A stretch of DNA of 8,062 bases from CAZKFN01 sp964552035. Lineage in GTDB: Bacteria; Bacteroidota; Bacteroidia; Flavobacteriales_E; Vicingaceae. The DNA is taken from NCBI GenBank assembly GCA_964552035.1, contig CAZKFN010000094.1, positions 1 to 8,062 of the forward strand. Direction: 5' to 3'. The translations under genes and the position numbers were made by a program. Shown here piece after piece: positions 1 through 7,088 of this stretch; positions within the stretch are counted from its first letter, which is position 1; every line of letters starts with the position of its first letter. The notes below the pieces were generated by a model. It made no database searches. It was not told the origin of the DNA and saw nothing but the letters and a program-made list of their open reading frames with translations.

Positions 1-717
1 ATCCAATACTGTTTTGCCGGATGAGAGCTTCCCCACTCTCCTTCTATTTTCTCTATGATCTAAAAAGAAACCCGTTTTATGTCCTTTGATAACATTGGCA
101 GAAAAGCGAACGCCATATTCTATAAATTGAACTTCCTCATCAGTTAAGCTTCCATATACAATCATTCCATCTTTTAAATCAAACAAATCTTTTTGTTGAA
201 GTGAACGGCTTAACCTTAAAACAATAGCTTGAACCGCTATAAGTTGAAGCATAGAATTTAAAATCTCTTCTAAATAAGGATACCATATTTCAGAGTATAA
301 TTTAACCACTAATACTTTATCGTAGACATCGGCAATAAGTCCTGGGAAGCCATCATTTTCTCCAAAAATTAGACGATAGCTATTCGTATTAGAATCAAGT
401 AATGGTTTTCGCTTTTCAAAAGCTTTTTTTATTCTTTTAAAGAAAAAAGATTGGTCAACTGTTATCCCACTATAATAATGTAGCATTTTAATCCTTATGG
501 GAGAATTAGGGTCATACAATCCAACCCCAATAACATTACTGGCTTTTTGTCCAAATAAAATTACCAAATCACCTGCTTTTCCTTCCTTATTTATCTTTTC
601 AATGCTTTTAGAAAATATCCAGGGATGTGCAGTTTTCATCATTAATTTTTCAGCTGAAGGCTTTAACTTTACTGCTAATCTTTGAGGCCGAATATGCTGA
701 TAAGGTAGTTGAATCAT
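1..717 (-). CDS. rlmI: RlmI-type 23S rRNA cytosine-C5 methyltransferase, C-terminus cut by window edge
   Basis: This is an open frame of 239 codons that starts at ATG 717-715 and runs off the left end of the window. An in-frame TAG lies 6 nt upstream of the start, so the start is well bounded. The N-terminal ~80 residues look like a PUA-type RNA-binding domain with the family motif HPWIFS (residues 31-36). It is followed by the central RlmI-like domain with ENDGFPGLIADVY (120-132) and the strongly conserved KGHKTGFFLDHRENR (210-224), where the SAM-dependent methyltransferase fold begins; the frame ends at VLD, just before the expected SAM-binding glycine-rich loop. E. coli RlmI is about 396 residues, so roughly 150 residues including the catalytic cysteines are missing only because the window ends. 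Known family members methylate a cytosine (C1962 in E. coli) of 23S rRNA. The family is clear; the exact target base is inferred. Confidence 0.9.
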   Translation of the reverse strand, partial: MIQLPYQHIRPQRLAVKLKPSAEKLMMKTAHPWIFSKSIEKINKEGKAGDLVILFGQKASNVIGVGLYDPNSPIRIKMLHYYSGITVDQSFFFKRIKKAFEKRKPLLDSNTNSYRLIFGENDGFPGLIADVYDKVLVVKLYSEIWYPYLEEILNSMLQLIAVQAIVLRLSRSLQQKDLFDLKDGMIVYGSLTDEEVQFIEYGVRFSANVIKGHKTGFFLDHRENRRRVGKLSSGKTVLD

Positions 718-857
718 GGAGTGCTAAAGTACCAATATCTGCTGAGTAATAACTAAAATAATGGATTGGTTTTCTACTTAAAAAAACAATCCTGAAACAG
801 CTTGTACAAAACCTAATAAATTATTTAACCTACTTTTAATTAGTTATAAAAATAAGC

Positions 858-892
858 GTCTAAATTTTCAAAATGCAATTTATTATTTAGAC
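858..892 (-). terminator. Probable intrinsic terminator of the acetolactate decarboxylase gene
   Basis: Read on the minus strand, GTCTAAAT (892-885) and ATTTAGAC (865-858) form a perfect 8-bp stem around a 19-nt loop, followed by GCTTATTTTTAT. The stem begins at the last base of the stop codon of the decarboxylase gene. The stem is AT-rich and the T tract is interrupted, so it is a moderate-strength candidate. It would separate this gene from the methyltransferase gene downstream. Confidence 0.45.
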
Positions 893-1605
893 TACTCTAT
901 AGGTAAATACAGTTTCATTTCCCCTTTCTTAAATAAAACTTCATCTAAATGTCCCATTTTCTGTCGATCAGATGTAATCAAATGCATGTGCAAATAGGTA
1001 TCATGATGTGTGAAAATAGTTTGATGTTCTGTTGAAAAAAAGCCAACTATATCTACCTTTTCATTTGTTAAATAATAGTTTATTAGTCCTTCATGTGCTT
1101 GTTTTGGAGAGCTAACTTTTGAACCTTTGGGTAAATTTACAATATGAATTTTAGCATTATCAATCTTGCCATTGAGTTTAAACATAAAAGGTCGTTTGGA
1201 TTGTTTAGTCTCTTGATTTATATATTCCTCAAGCTGTTGAGTTGTCAAAATACTATCGGGCAATATTTTTTCTTCCCATTTTGAAATATTCGCATAACCA
1301 AAAAATGGTGCTTTAATAGTAAAGGTTTCTTCAACTTTCATTTTATCATTTGAAATTACAGTTGATTGGTATGATTTACCATCTATGATTAAAATTTCAC
1401 CTGCTAAATATTCAAGTGGCCCAAGTCCATATAAATTGGTTTTATTGGCAATAGTATCAAGATTTATGTTTGCAAAGAGCTGTCCTTTCCACATTACATT
1501 TTTCATTTCTCCAACAACAATCACTTCATTATCTGGCTGTGCGTTGACAATTAAACTTGAGCCGTTAAAAATTATCAATGCAATTAATATATTTTTCACT
1601 TTCAT
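892..1605 (-). CDS. budA: Exported acetolactate decarboxylase (BudA/AlsD family)
   Basis: The 237-residue product has an N-terminal signal peptide (K-rich start, hydrophobic core 5-20, likely cleavage after NA at 21-22). The rest matches the alpha-acetolactate decarboxylase family, which converts 2-acetolactate to acetoin using a zinc ion. The zinc site is visible as H206-M-H208 and H219; this HxH-x10-H spacing is the same as the ligands His194, His196 and His207 of the Brevibacillus enzyme. Upstream, GLGPLEYLAGEILIIDG (60-76) matches the family segment with a conserved active-site Glu (here E70), and RPFMFKLNGKI (138-148) matches the core strand. Differences: the strand that reads TRTV in typical members reads KIHIV (152-156), so a conserved Arg may be replaced by His154, and the C-terminus stops at LPIE, about 20 residues earlier than usual. 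Start ATG 1605-1603 gives an intact signal peptide. Family sure; activity plausible. Confidence 0.8.
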   Translation of the reverse strand: MKVKNILIALIIFNGSSLIVNAQPDNEVIVVGEMKNVMWKGQLFANINLDTIANKTNLYGLGPLEYLAGEILIIDGKSYQSTVISNDKMKVEETFTIKAPFFGYANISKWEEKILPDSILTTQQLEEYINQETKQSKRPFMFKLNGKIDNAKIHIVNLPKGSKVSSPKQAHEGLINYYLTNEKVDIVGFFSTEHQTIFTHHDTYLHMHLITSDRQKMGHLDEVLFKKGEMKLYLPIE

Positions 1606-1622
1606 TTTCTAAATTCAGTATT

Positions 1623-1651
1623 CAACATTATAATATTCATTATTTTATCAA
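1623..1651 (-). promoter_or_regulatory. Candidate Bacteroidota-type promoter for the decarboxylase gene
   Basis: On the minus strand TTG (1651-1649) is separated by 18 nt from TAATGTTG (1630-1623), a 7-of-8 match to the -7 consensus TAnnTTTG of Bacteroidota. Transcription would begin around 10-15 nt before the start codon at 1605. Spacing fits the known 17-23 nt range, but the elements are short and the region is AT-rich. The remainder of 1606-1874 shows no other gene or strong structure. Confidence 0.3.
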
Positions 1652-1874
1652 GGGTGTCCTAATTTAAAAACCTATTCGTCTAATACAGACCGCCGAATAA
1701 TCTTGCAACAACTTATTAAGCTTTTCAGTTTTACTACGATAATCCTCAGTAAAGTTTCAGTTTGCCAAATTGGTTTTCTCCATGAAGCTAATATTTTATT
1801 AAATACAAGGTTTTAAGCTTTTATTAATGTTAAGGTACTTGATATTGAATATTATAACTTCAAAAAAAATGCTT

Positions 1875-3647
1875 TTATTTTGTCACTACCACTTTGTATA
1901 TTCTCTGACTTTCATTCATTAATATACGTAAAGAATATACGCCGTTTGTTACATCATCTAGATGTAATGTTTTTACACGATTTGAAGCAACTGAATTTAA
2001 AGAGTACTGTTTTACTAACTTCCCAGTAATATCATATAATTCAACTTTAACCTTGGAGGAGTTCTCAGAGAATTCTATATTTAATTCATCGCTAGTTGGA
2101 TTGGGATATACTTTTGTTACTCCAAAATCTTCTACCTTATCAATTCCTACTGTTGAAAAATGAACTTTATTTGACTGTGATGAACAATTATTGGCATTGG
2201 TAACTACAACATGGTAATCTCCATTCTGTTCCACCAAATAATTCTTCTGTGTGGCACCAGGTATGGGGGAATTATTTAAATACCATTGATTATCAGAAGT
2301 TGAGCTAGAACTTAAAACATTTCCAGTTATATTAATAGTTGGAATAGGTGGATTTTGGTGAACTAAAACTCTTTTTGGTTCAGACCAAGGGCTTATATAA
2401 CCTTGATTATTTCTCACTCTAACGGAATAATCTCCAGCTGTAGATACTGTAATATTTTGAGTGTTTGTATTATTTGACCATTGATAAGAAGCATATCCAT
2501 TGGGTGCAGAAAGCTGGATACTTTGACCTTGACATATTGCAATATTACCAGAAGGATTAATAATTGGTTTTGATGGAATTTTAGTTAAAAGGTCAAGCAT
2601 TCCTTCATGTGCATCTACTTTCCCCCATCCCCAAGTATTATCTCCTCTTGTTGGTATAGAGCCGGTGTAGTTATCAGTCAATGCATTATCCTGTAATAGC
2701 TGTTTTGCTTGTGATGATGTAAGATGAGGATATGCTTCAAGCCAAAGAGCCAATATGCCTGTTACCATAGGACTTGCCATTGATGTACCTTGCATTTTAG
2801 CAAAAAACCAATTGTTGGTATTGTTTGTAACACCCGAAACAACATCACTCCAACCCCCACCACCACTCAAAAAGTAATTATCAAATCGACTAACTGATGC
2901 GGTAACTCTATTCCCGGGTGCAGTAATGTCTGGTTTTGTTCTTCCGTCTGCTGTTGGTCCTTTACTGGAAAAAGATGCAATATTTCCTACAGTTGTAGCC
3001 GTAGTATTATATGCTCCTACAGAAATAATGCTATTCCCTGTACCACCAATTTCTCCAATAGTAGAATTAGTGGATCCTCCAGCTACAGGAGGAAGATAAT
3101 TTAATTCAGTAAATATTGCATTCTCCATGGCAGCCCACATTTTAGTTTGACCTGATTTAGCTCTAACTTCAATCATTGCCCAACGGTAATTATCATCTTG
3201 TGCTGTATGGTCAATTATCACTTGCACATTATTTTTATTATTCAAAGGGTTGTGTGATGTTGCAATACCAACATAGCAGGGATCGGGAAAAAAGAAGTCG
3301 TCATCATAAAGCGTATCCAAATAGGTACTGTTAGAACTTGCTATAATATAAGGCGTCCAATCTTCAAACTCATCAGTACGAGTATTATAAATGTTAACCG
3401 CAACTATATAATCTTGATTAGGATTCCCCCAGATATCAATTACAGCTATACCATTTGTTCCTCTGGAAGAGTATGGAAACTTTATAAAAGAATATAAGCT
3501 AGTATCTGAAGAAGTATAGGTTTTACCTAAATATATAGAATCACTACCTTCATTGCCAGCTGCTCCTACTAAAATCTTCCCATTCCCTACAATGCTATCG
3601 CAAAACTGATAAAGAGGTCCCATCATGTGGCCCCATATGTCCACCAA
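1875..3647 (-). CDS. C-terminal half of subtilase: Ser-bearing S8 domain, Ig-like domains, T9SS sorting domain
   Basis: This frame has 590 codons, but its first possible start is a TTG inside the GGHMGP coding region of the other frame; residues 1-12 are out-of-frame translation and homologous sequence begins near Y13. It contains VGAAGNEG (27-34) with the oxyanion-hole Asn32, GAYNT and SFSSKGPTADGRTKPDITAPG (225-245, the conserved SxxGP/KPDI/APG region of S8), and GTSMASPMVTGILALW with catalytic Ser289. The long insert at ~35-190 is typical of larger bacterial subtilases. Two Ig-like segments follow (about 360-430 and 432-498; QSIQLSAPNGYASYQW, then STSDNQWYLNN). The last ~80 residues are a type A T9SS sorting domain: VYPNPTSDELNIEF, ELYDITGKLV, NGVYSLRI, ending YKVVVTK. 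The product is expected to cross the outer membrane by T9SS and be released or surface-attached. It ends with TAA at 1877-1875. Confidence 0.85.
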   Translation of the reverse strand: MVDIWGHMMGPLYQFCDSIVGNGKILVGAAGNEGSDSIYLGKTYTSSDTSLYSFIKFPYSSRGTNGIAVIDIWGNPNQDYIVAVNIYNTRTDEFEDWTPYIIASSNSTYLDTLYDDDFFFPDPCYVGIATSHNPLNNKNNVQVIIDHTAQDDNYRWAMIEVRAKSGQTKMWAAMENAIFTELNYLPPVAGGSTNSTIGEIGGTGNSIISVGAYNTTATTVGNIASFSSKGPTADGRTKPDITAPGNRVTASVSRFDNYFLSGGGGWSDVVSGVTNNTNNWFFAKMQGTSMASPMVTGILALWLEAYPHLTSSQAKQLLQDNALTDNYTGSIPTRGDNTWGWGKVDAHEGMLDLLTKIPSKPIINPSGNIAICQGQSIQLSAPNGYASYQWSNNTNTQNITVSTAGDYSVRVRNNQGYISPWSEPKRVLVHQNPPIPTINITGNVLSSSSTSDNQWYLNNSPIPGATQKNYLVEQNGDYHVVVTNANNCSSQSNKVHFSTVGIDKVEDFGVTKVYPNPTSDELNIEFSENSSKVKVELYDITGKLVKQYSLNSVASNRVKTLHLDDVTNGVYSLRILMNESQRIYKVVVTK

Positions 3648-4572
3648 GACTCATATTTATTACACAAGGTTTATTGACTGAATTTGCATAATTTATAATA
3701 TATTGAATGCCATCTGCAATAGAAACATTTGTCAATTGGGTAGATACAAAAACCAAATCACTTTGGGGAGCAACACCCATATAAGTTGTATTTACCCCTC
3801 CACCAGCACCAGCTGCAATTCCTGCAACATGTGTACCGTGTGACTCATCTACTCGGTCTCTCTGAGCGTTTATAATTGCAGTCTGAGTAGTAAGTTCACG
3901 CCCATAAGTATAACCGCTAGGTGGTGTTCCGCTTGTGGCACTTTGTTCCCAAACCCTTTTTATTCTATAGTTATTTGTACCTGAAACATCGTAAAAGTTT
4001 GGGTGGGTATAGTCAAAGCCAATGTCTATTATTCCAATAACAACATCTTTTCCAAAATAGGATTGAGGTAATTGATACTTTTGATGAACCCGGTCTACTT
4101 TAGTCCTATTTCTTGCAACGTCCAAACTTCTTTCTGCCTTTTCGGCTATCTGAACATATGAGATACCATTTAATTGAATAATATCACGTAATTTATTAAC
4201 GGGAATACTTGCTGTTGCAATATTCTGACTTGTTGAATTTATAAATCCACCTTTGCTTTCAAATTCATATTTGTCAAACTCCTCCGATATAACTAAAAAT
4301 GAGTTAACGTACAGTTCACTTCCAATAAGAAATAAACTGTACTTATTTATTAAAGTTGAATCCTTTTCTTGAATAAACTTATTGTCTTTTTCTAGCTTGT
4401 CAAGCTCCATTAATAAAAATGCTGACTGAGGTGAAAATCCTTTGTTGGGTAGAGTTGAAATAGCAGATTCTGGCTCAACTTCTTTGGTTGATAAATTAAT
4501 CTGTTGAGATTGTGCTAAACAGATGTTTAACCCTAAAAAAATAGATAGTAAAGTTGTAAAAAATATTCTCAT
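3595..4572 (-). CDS. N-terminal half of subtilase: signal peptide, propeptide, Asp/His part of S8 domain
   Basis: The 325-residue frame starts at ATG 4572-4570, 3 nt after the stop of the lipoprotein gene, so the two are almost certainly cotranscribed and probably translationally coupled. Residues 1-20 are a signal peptide (cleavage after LA, before QSQQ). Residues ~25-148 are the propeptide, whose last part (77-148) aligns without gaps to the preceding lipoprotein. The catalytic domain begins near 150 with the family pattern LDVARNRTKVDRVH. Asp183 lies in IIDIGFDYTHP and His245 in DESHGTHVAGIAAG. The frame ends in HMGPHDGTSL followed by four out-of-frame residues and TAG, at the point where the chain should continue into the alpha-helix before VGAAGNEG. 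The catalytic Ser is therefore absent, and the piece alone would be an inactive fragment. Confidence 0.85.
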   Translation of the reverse strand: MRIFFTTLLSIFLGLNICLAQSQQINLSTKEVEPESAISTLPNKGFSPQSAFLLMELDKLEKDNKFIQEKDSTLINKYSLFLIGSELYVNSFLVISEEFDKYEFESKGGFINSTSQNIATASIPVNKLRDIIQLNGISYVQIAEKAERSLDVARNRTKVDRVHQKYQLPQSYFGKDVVIGIIDIGFDYTHPNFYDVSGTNNYRIKRVWEQSATSGTPPSGYTYGRELTTQTAIINAQRDRVDESHGTHVAGIAAGAGGGVNTTYMGVAPQSDLVFVSTQLTNVSIADGIQYIINYANSVNKPCVINMSLGGHMGPHDGTSLSVLR

Positions 4573-4575
4573 AAT

Positions 4576-5052
4576 TTAATTTGTTTTAGGTTTGTTTACT
4601 TTTTCAGCTATTCCAAAAAATTCAATACCTTCAGTTTTAAGGAATTCTTCTAAAGACTTAATTGGCACTTGTATCGTTGTAATTGCTCCTGATACTTGTC
4701 CTAATGTTATATGAATTTGCTCTAAGCTACTTCGTTTAAACTCATAATTTGTTTTTATAAATCCACTTATAAAATACTCTCCTTCTCGTGTTCTAAGGTC
4801 ATATTTTTCTACAAATTCATCGGAGGGTTTAAAGCTTTCCAAGCTACTTTTTGTTTGTGAAATTTCTTTTTCTAGCTCAGAAAAAAATATTTTTGTATTG
4901 GCTGATAGGCTAAAAGATGGTTGAATTATTTCTGTCTGCATGATTTGATCGGTATTGTTTGCCGTTTTTTTCTTTCCATTACAAGCAAAAAAGAAGCCTG
5001 AAAAAATTATAAGAAAAATTAAAAATATTGATGATTGTAATTCTCGTTTCAC
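4576..5052 (-). CDS. Lipoprotein resembling a free-standing subtilase propeptide / I9-like inhibitor
   Basis: The 158-residue product starts at GTG 5052-5050; an in-frame TAA sits 6 nt upstream and no ATG is available. Residues 5-23 are a hydrophobic export signal ending in FFA-Cys24, a lipobox, so the mature protein should be lipid-anchored. Residues 25-70 are a polar linker. Residues 83-154 align without gaps (19 of 72 identical by my count) to residues 77-148 of the protease encoded next, which is its propeptide; shared landmarks are the KYxL start, the Pro of the VP/IP pair, and the end GIxxxxIAEK. The wider family resembles subtilisin propeptide/inhibitor I9 domains. The gene ends 3 nt before the protease start. 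I infer a role as cognate inhibitor or folding helper of that protease. There is no catalytic domain. Homology to the propeptide is visible; the function is inference. Confidence 0.75.
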   Translation of the reverse strand: MKRELQSSIFLIFLIIFSGFFFACNGKKKTANNTDQIMQTEIIQPSFSLSANTKIFFSELEKEISQTKSSLESFKPSDEFVEKYDLRTREGEYFISGFIKTNYEFKRSSLEQIHITLGQVSGAITTIQVPIKSLEEFLKTEGIEFFGIAEKVNKPKTN

Positions 5053-5117
5053 TTTGCTTTATATTTGATATGATGTTGCCCTGTTGTCATTTTGCAATAA
5101 TAAATATAGAATTAAAT

Positions 5118-5141
5118 ATTTGCTTACCTCTTTAAGCAAAT
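5118..5141 (-). promoter_or_regulatory. Perfect 9-bp inverted repeat: hairpin, possible terminator/attenuator or operator
   Basis: ATTTGCTTA (5118-5126) and TAAGCAAAT (5133-5141) are perfect inverted copies around a 6-nt loop. On the minus-strand transcript the hairpin is followed by a U-rich but interrupted stretch (ATTTAATTCTATATTTATT). It lies 65 nt upstream of the lipoprotein start and 18 nt after the stop of the possible 37-codon ORF. It could be a terminator of that small unit, an attenuator before the lipoprotein-protease operon, or a dimeric repressor site. The sequence shows the repeat; the role is open. Confidence 0.45.
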
Positions 5142-5159
5142 GTTATTGTTAATGTTTAC

Positions 5160-5273
5160 TTATAGATTACTACTAAAAGAATAGGTTCTATCTCTTGGAT
5201 AGATAAGATACCACTTAGTTGTGGTTGTAATTCCTATTAAAATTATTAATAAATGTAGTATCCCTTTTATCAT
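5160..5273 (-). CDS. Possible small hydrophobic peptide (37 residues)
   Basis: An ATG at 5273-5271 opens a 37-codon frame ending in TAA at 5162-5160. The peptide starts MIKGILHLLIILIGITTTTK, a short basic start and a hydrophobic stretch of about 12 residues (4-15), followed by a polar, aromatic and basic tail with KWYLIYPRDR. It could be a small membrane peptide or a leader peptide of the downstream operon. It sits ~110 nt after a consensus -7 element and just before a hairpin, which is why I list it. I recognise no family, there is no ribosome binding site, and in DNA this AT-rich a frame of this size can occur by chance. Confidence 0.25.
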   Translation of the reverse strand: MIKGILHLLIILIGITTTTKWYLIYPRDRTYSFSSNL

Positions 5274-5380
5274 AAATGTAATTTTCAATTTCCCAGTCTT
5301 TATAAGGTTTTGGGTATTACTTTTTTTATGGTTGTTGGAATTTATGCTTTAAGATAAGTTTGTGAAAAATAATATTAAAA

Positions 5381-5388
5381 CAAAGATA
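5381..5388 (-). promoter_or_regulatory. Consensus Bacteroidota -7 element upstream of the lipoprotein-protease operon
   Basis: Read on the minus strand this is TATCTTTG, a full match to TAnnTTTG. No clear TTG -33 element is found at 17-23 nt. If used, the transcript would carry a leader of about 320 nt before the lipoprotein start at 5052, holding the possible small ORF and the hairpin. Apart from these elements, I see no gene or other structure in 5053-5424. Confidence 0.45.
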
Positions 5389-5424
5389 CAAATATTCTAT
5401 AATTCCCCTATTAATATGGCTTCT

Positions 5425-6954
5425 TCAAGAGCTATTGAGAGCTTTCCCCAATTCTTCTTCTTTAAATGCCAATTCATAGAGTGGTGATTTGACATTGTTT
5501 TCATCAATTCTATAGCATTTTAATTTGTCTTTAAAGATAGAAGACTTGTAAACAGATTTACCTAAAAGCATGCGAACACATTCCTGTACGCCTTCTACAA
5601 TCGAAGGGTGAGGATGAATCATATGTGCTAACTCATCAATTCCTTTTTGCATATACATTAACAAAGCAACTGATTGAATAGCTGAAGAAGCATGCTCACC
5701 AATAGCACGCATTCCTAAAACCTTCATTTCATCATCATCAGAAACAATAATTTTAAAAAATCCATTTGTTTTTCTCATCGCAATAGCACGTGCGATTGTT
5801 GAGTAATCAACCTTAGATACACGGATTGGAATCTTTTGTTCTATGGCTTGTTGTTCATTAATCCCAACAGCGGCAACCTCAGGATTTAAAAACATAATTG
5901 TTGAAATATTCTTATAATTAATAGGTTCAATTGGAAAGTCTGCAAACATTTTAACCACTGCATGCCTAGCTTCTCGTTCTCCAATGTTTACCAAAGCTAA
6001 ATGACCGGATACATCTCCAACGGCATATATATTTGGAACGTTGGTACGCGTATCTTGATCGCCAATATATACCCTATCATCGGTCATTTTAACCCCAGCG
6101 TTCTGAAGGTTTAATTCCTCAACGTTAGGAACTCTACCGATAGAAAGCATAGCTTTTTCAACTTGTATAGTTTCAATAGTACCATCTTTATTTTTAAGCT
6201 CATATTCTACATGATCACCTCGATTATCCATACGTAATAATTGAGAACCATGATGAATAACCACCCCATTTTCCTCTAAATTAGTGGCCACCAACTCTGC
6301 TACATCCTCATCCTCGAAAGGTAGAATTCTATCTGCCCTATCGATGAGATGTACTTTAGTTTGCCCAAAATTTGAAAAAATAGCGGCAAATTCGCACCCA
6401 ATAATTCCCGCTCCAAGAATCACTATACTTTTTGGGAATTTATCCAAATGATGAATCCCATCGGAAGTTAAGATGGTCTTTTCATCAACCTTGATATTGG
6501 GTAATGTTCTTGGTCTGCTCCCAGAAGCAATAATGGTATTTTCAGCATAAGCTGTAAATGAGGTGCCGTTGCTTTTTTTAATAAGAATTTCATTCTCAGA
6601 AATAAAGCTTGCAATTCCTTTTTCGTAACTTATAAGTTTGGTTTCGGCATGGATAATTCTCAAATGACAAGACAATTGAAATTTTCTTTCAAAGAGTGCC
6701 TCATTCATAATCTCTTTAACTCTTTCAAAAGTAATTCGACTCTTTTTATCTAAACCTATTTCCTCTCTTACAGTTTTAATCTTATTGGAAAATTCCCACA
6801 TGGTTTTGGAAGCCAAAGCACCATCGTAAATACCATAACCTCCTAATTTCTCCTTTTCAACTAAGAGTACTTTTTTACCAAAATCTACAGCTCTCATAGC
6901 AGCTGCATAACCTGCAGGTCCACCACCAATTACACATAAATCATACTTGTCCAT
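5425..6954 (-). CDS. Lpd/SthA-family FAD-NAD oxidoreductase lacking the redox-active cysteines
   Basis: The 509-residue protein has the full fold of class I pyridine nucleotide-disulfide oxidoreductases. Residues 10-15 GGGPAG bind FAD; GAGIIG (181-186) with the acidic LIDRADRILP (203-212) binds NAD(H); IYAVGDVSG (309-317) is the second FAD motif; the dimerization domain (~345-465) ends in HPHPSIVE, which keeps the catalytic-type His449 and Glu454. However, the CxxxxC redox motif is missing: the region reads GGYGIYDGALASK (38-50), with Gly41 and Ala46 where the two cysteines of lipoamide dehydrogenase stand. It therefore cannot reduce or oxidise a disulfide in the normal way and is not a standard Lpd despite likely database naming. 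Soluble transhydrogenase SthA is a relative that keeps only one of these cysteines. A diaphorase, NAD(P)H oxidase or transhydrogenase role is possible. There is also a C-terminal extension of ~45 residues (466-509). No 2-oxo acid dehydrogenase subunits are adjacent. Cytoplasmic. Confidence 0.85.
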   Translation of the reverse strand: MDKYDLCVIGGGPAGYAAAMRAVDFGKKVLLVEKEKLGGYGIYDGALASKTMWEFSNKIKTVREEIGLDKKSRITFERVKEIMNEALFERKFQLSCHLRIIHAETKLISYEKGIASFISENEILIKKSNGTSFTAYAENTIIASGSRPRTLPNIKVDEKTILTSDGIHHLDKFPKSIVILGAGIIGCEFAAIFSNFGQTKVHLIDRADRILPFEDEDVAELVATNLEENGVVIHHGSQLLRMDNRGDHVEYELKNKDGTIETIQVEKAMLSIGRVPNVEELNLQNAGVKMTDDRVYIGDQDTRTNVPNIYAVGDVSGHLALVNIGEREARHAVVKMFADFPIEPINYKNISTIMFLNPEVAAVGINEQQAIEQKIPIRVSKVDYSTIARAIAMRKTNGFFKIIVSDDDEMKVLGMRAIGEHASSAIQSVALLMYMQKGIDELAHMIHPHPSIVEGVQECVRMLLGKSVYKSSIFKDKLKCYRIDENNVKSPLYELAFKEEELGKALNSS

Positions 6955-7088
6955 ACTAAGCTAAATGCAATTATGCTTTACTTTTTCTCTATAATTTAAG
7001 GAAAATGCAAAGAGTTGTTTTTAACTCCCCTTATCCCTTAATAATTAGGAACAACATAAAATGTATTTTGTTGTAAATGCCCAACCGA

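Larger units (their letters stand above)
1875..4572 (-). pseudogene. Frameshifted secreted subtilase (peptidase S8) with T9SS tail
   Basis: The two overlapping minus-strand frames (N-terminal 4572-3595 and C-terminal 3647-1875) are halves of one protease gene. The first half carries the catalytic Asp and His and ends after the conserved INMSLGG strand; the second half resumes with QFCDSIVGNGKILVGAAGNEG-like sequence carrying the oxyanion Asn and later the catalytic Ser. Neither half can be an active subtilase. The switch lies near 3606-3615. The corrected protein would be about 898 residues: signal peptide, propeptide, S8 catalytic domain, two Ig-like domains and a T9SS sorting domain. Related proteases read roughly GTSLxDQ at the junction, and this frame would be restored by adding 5 nt (or removing 1 nt). 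No other stop or disruption is seen, so the break is recent, or is a sequencing error. Programmed frameshifting is the least likely reading. Confidence 0.8.

Noticed and set aside
497..685. Open frame of 62 codons on the plus strand
   Set aside because: It is antisense to the well-supported methyltransferase gene and shows no recognisable protein features; a shadow frame.
1385..1612. Open frame of 75 codons on the plus strand
   Set aside because: It lies opposite the decarboxylase gene; its hydrophobic end is the complement of the signal peptide region. A shadow frame.
3595..3647. Programmed ribosomal frameshift in the subtilase gene
   Set aside because: No recognised slippery heptamer or RF2-like CTT-TGA signal with upstream Shine-Dalgarno is seen; a mutation or sequence error is simpler.
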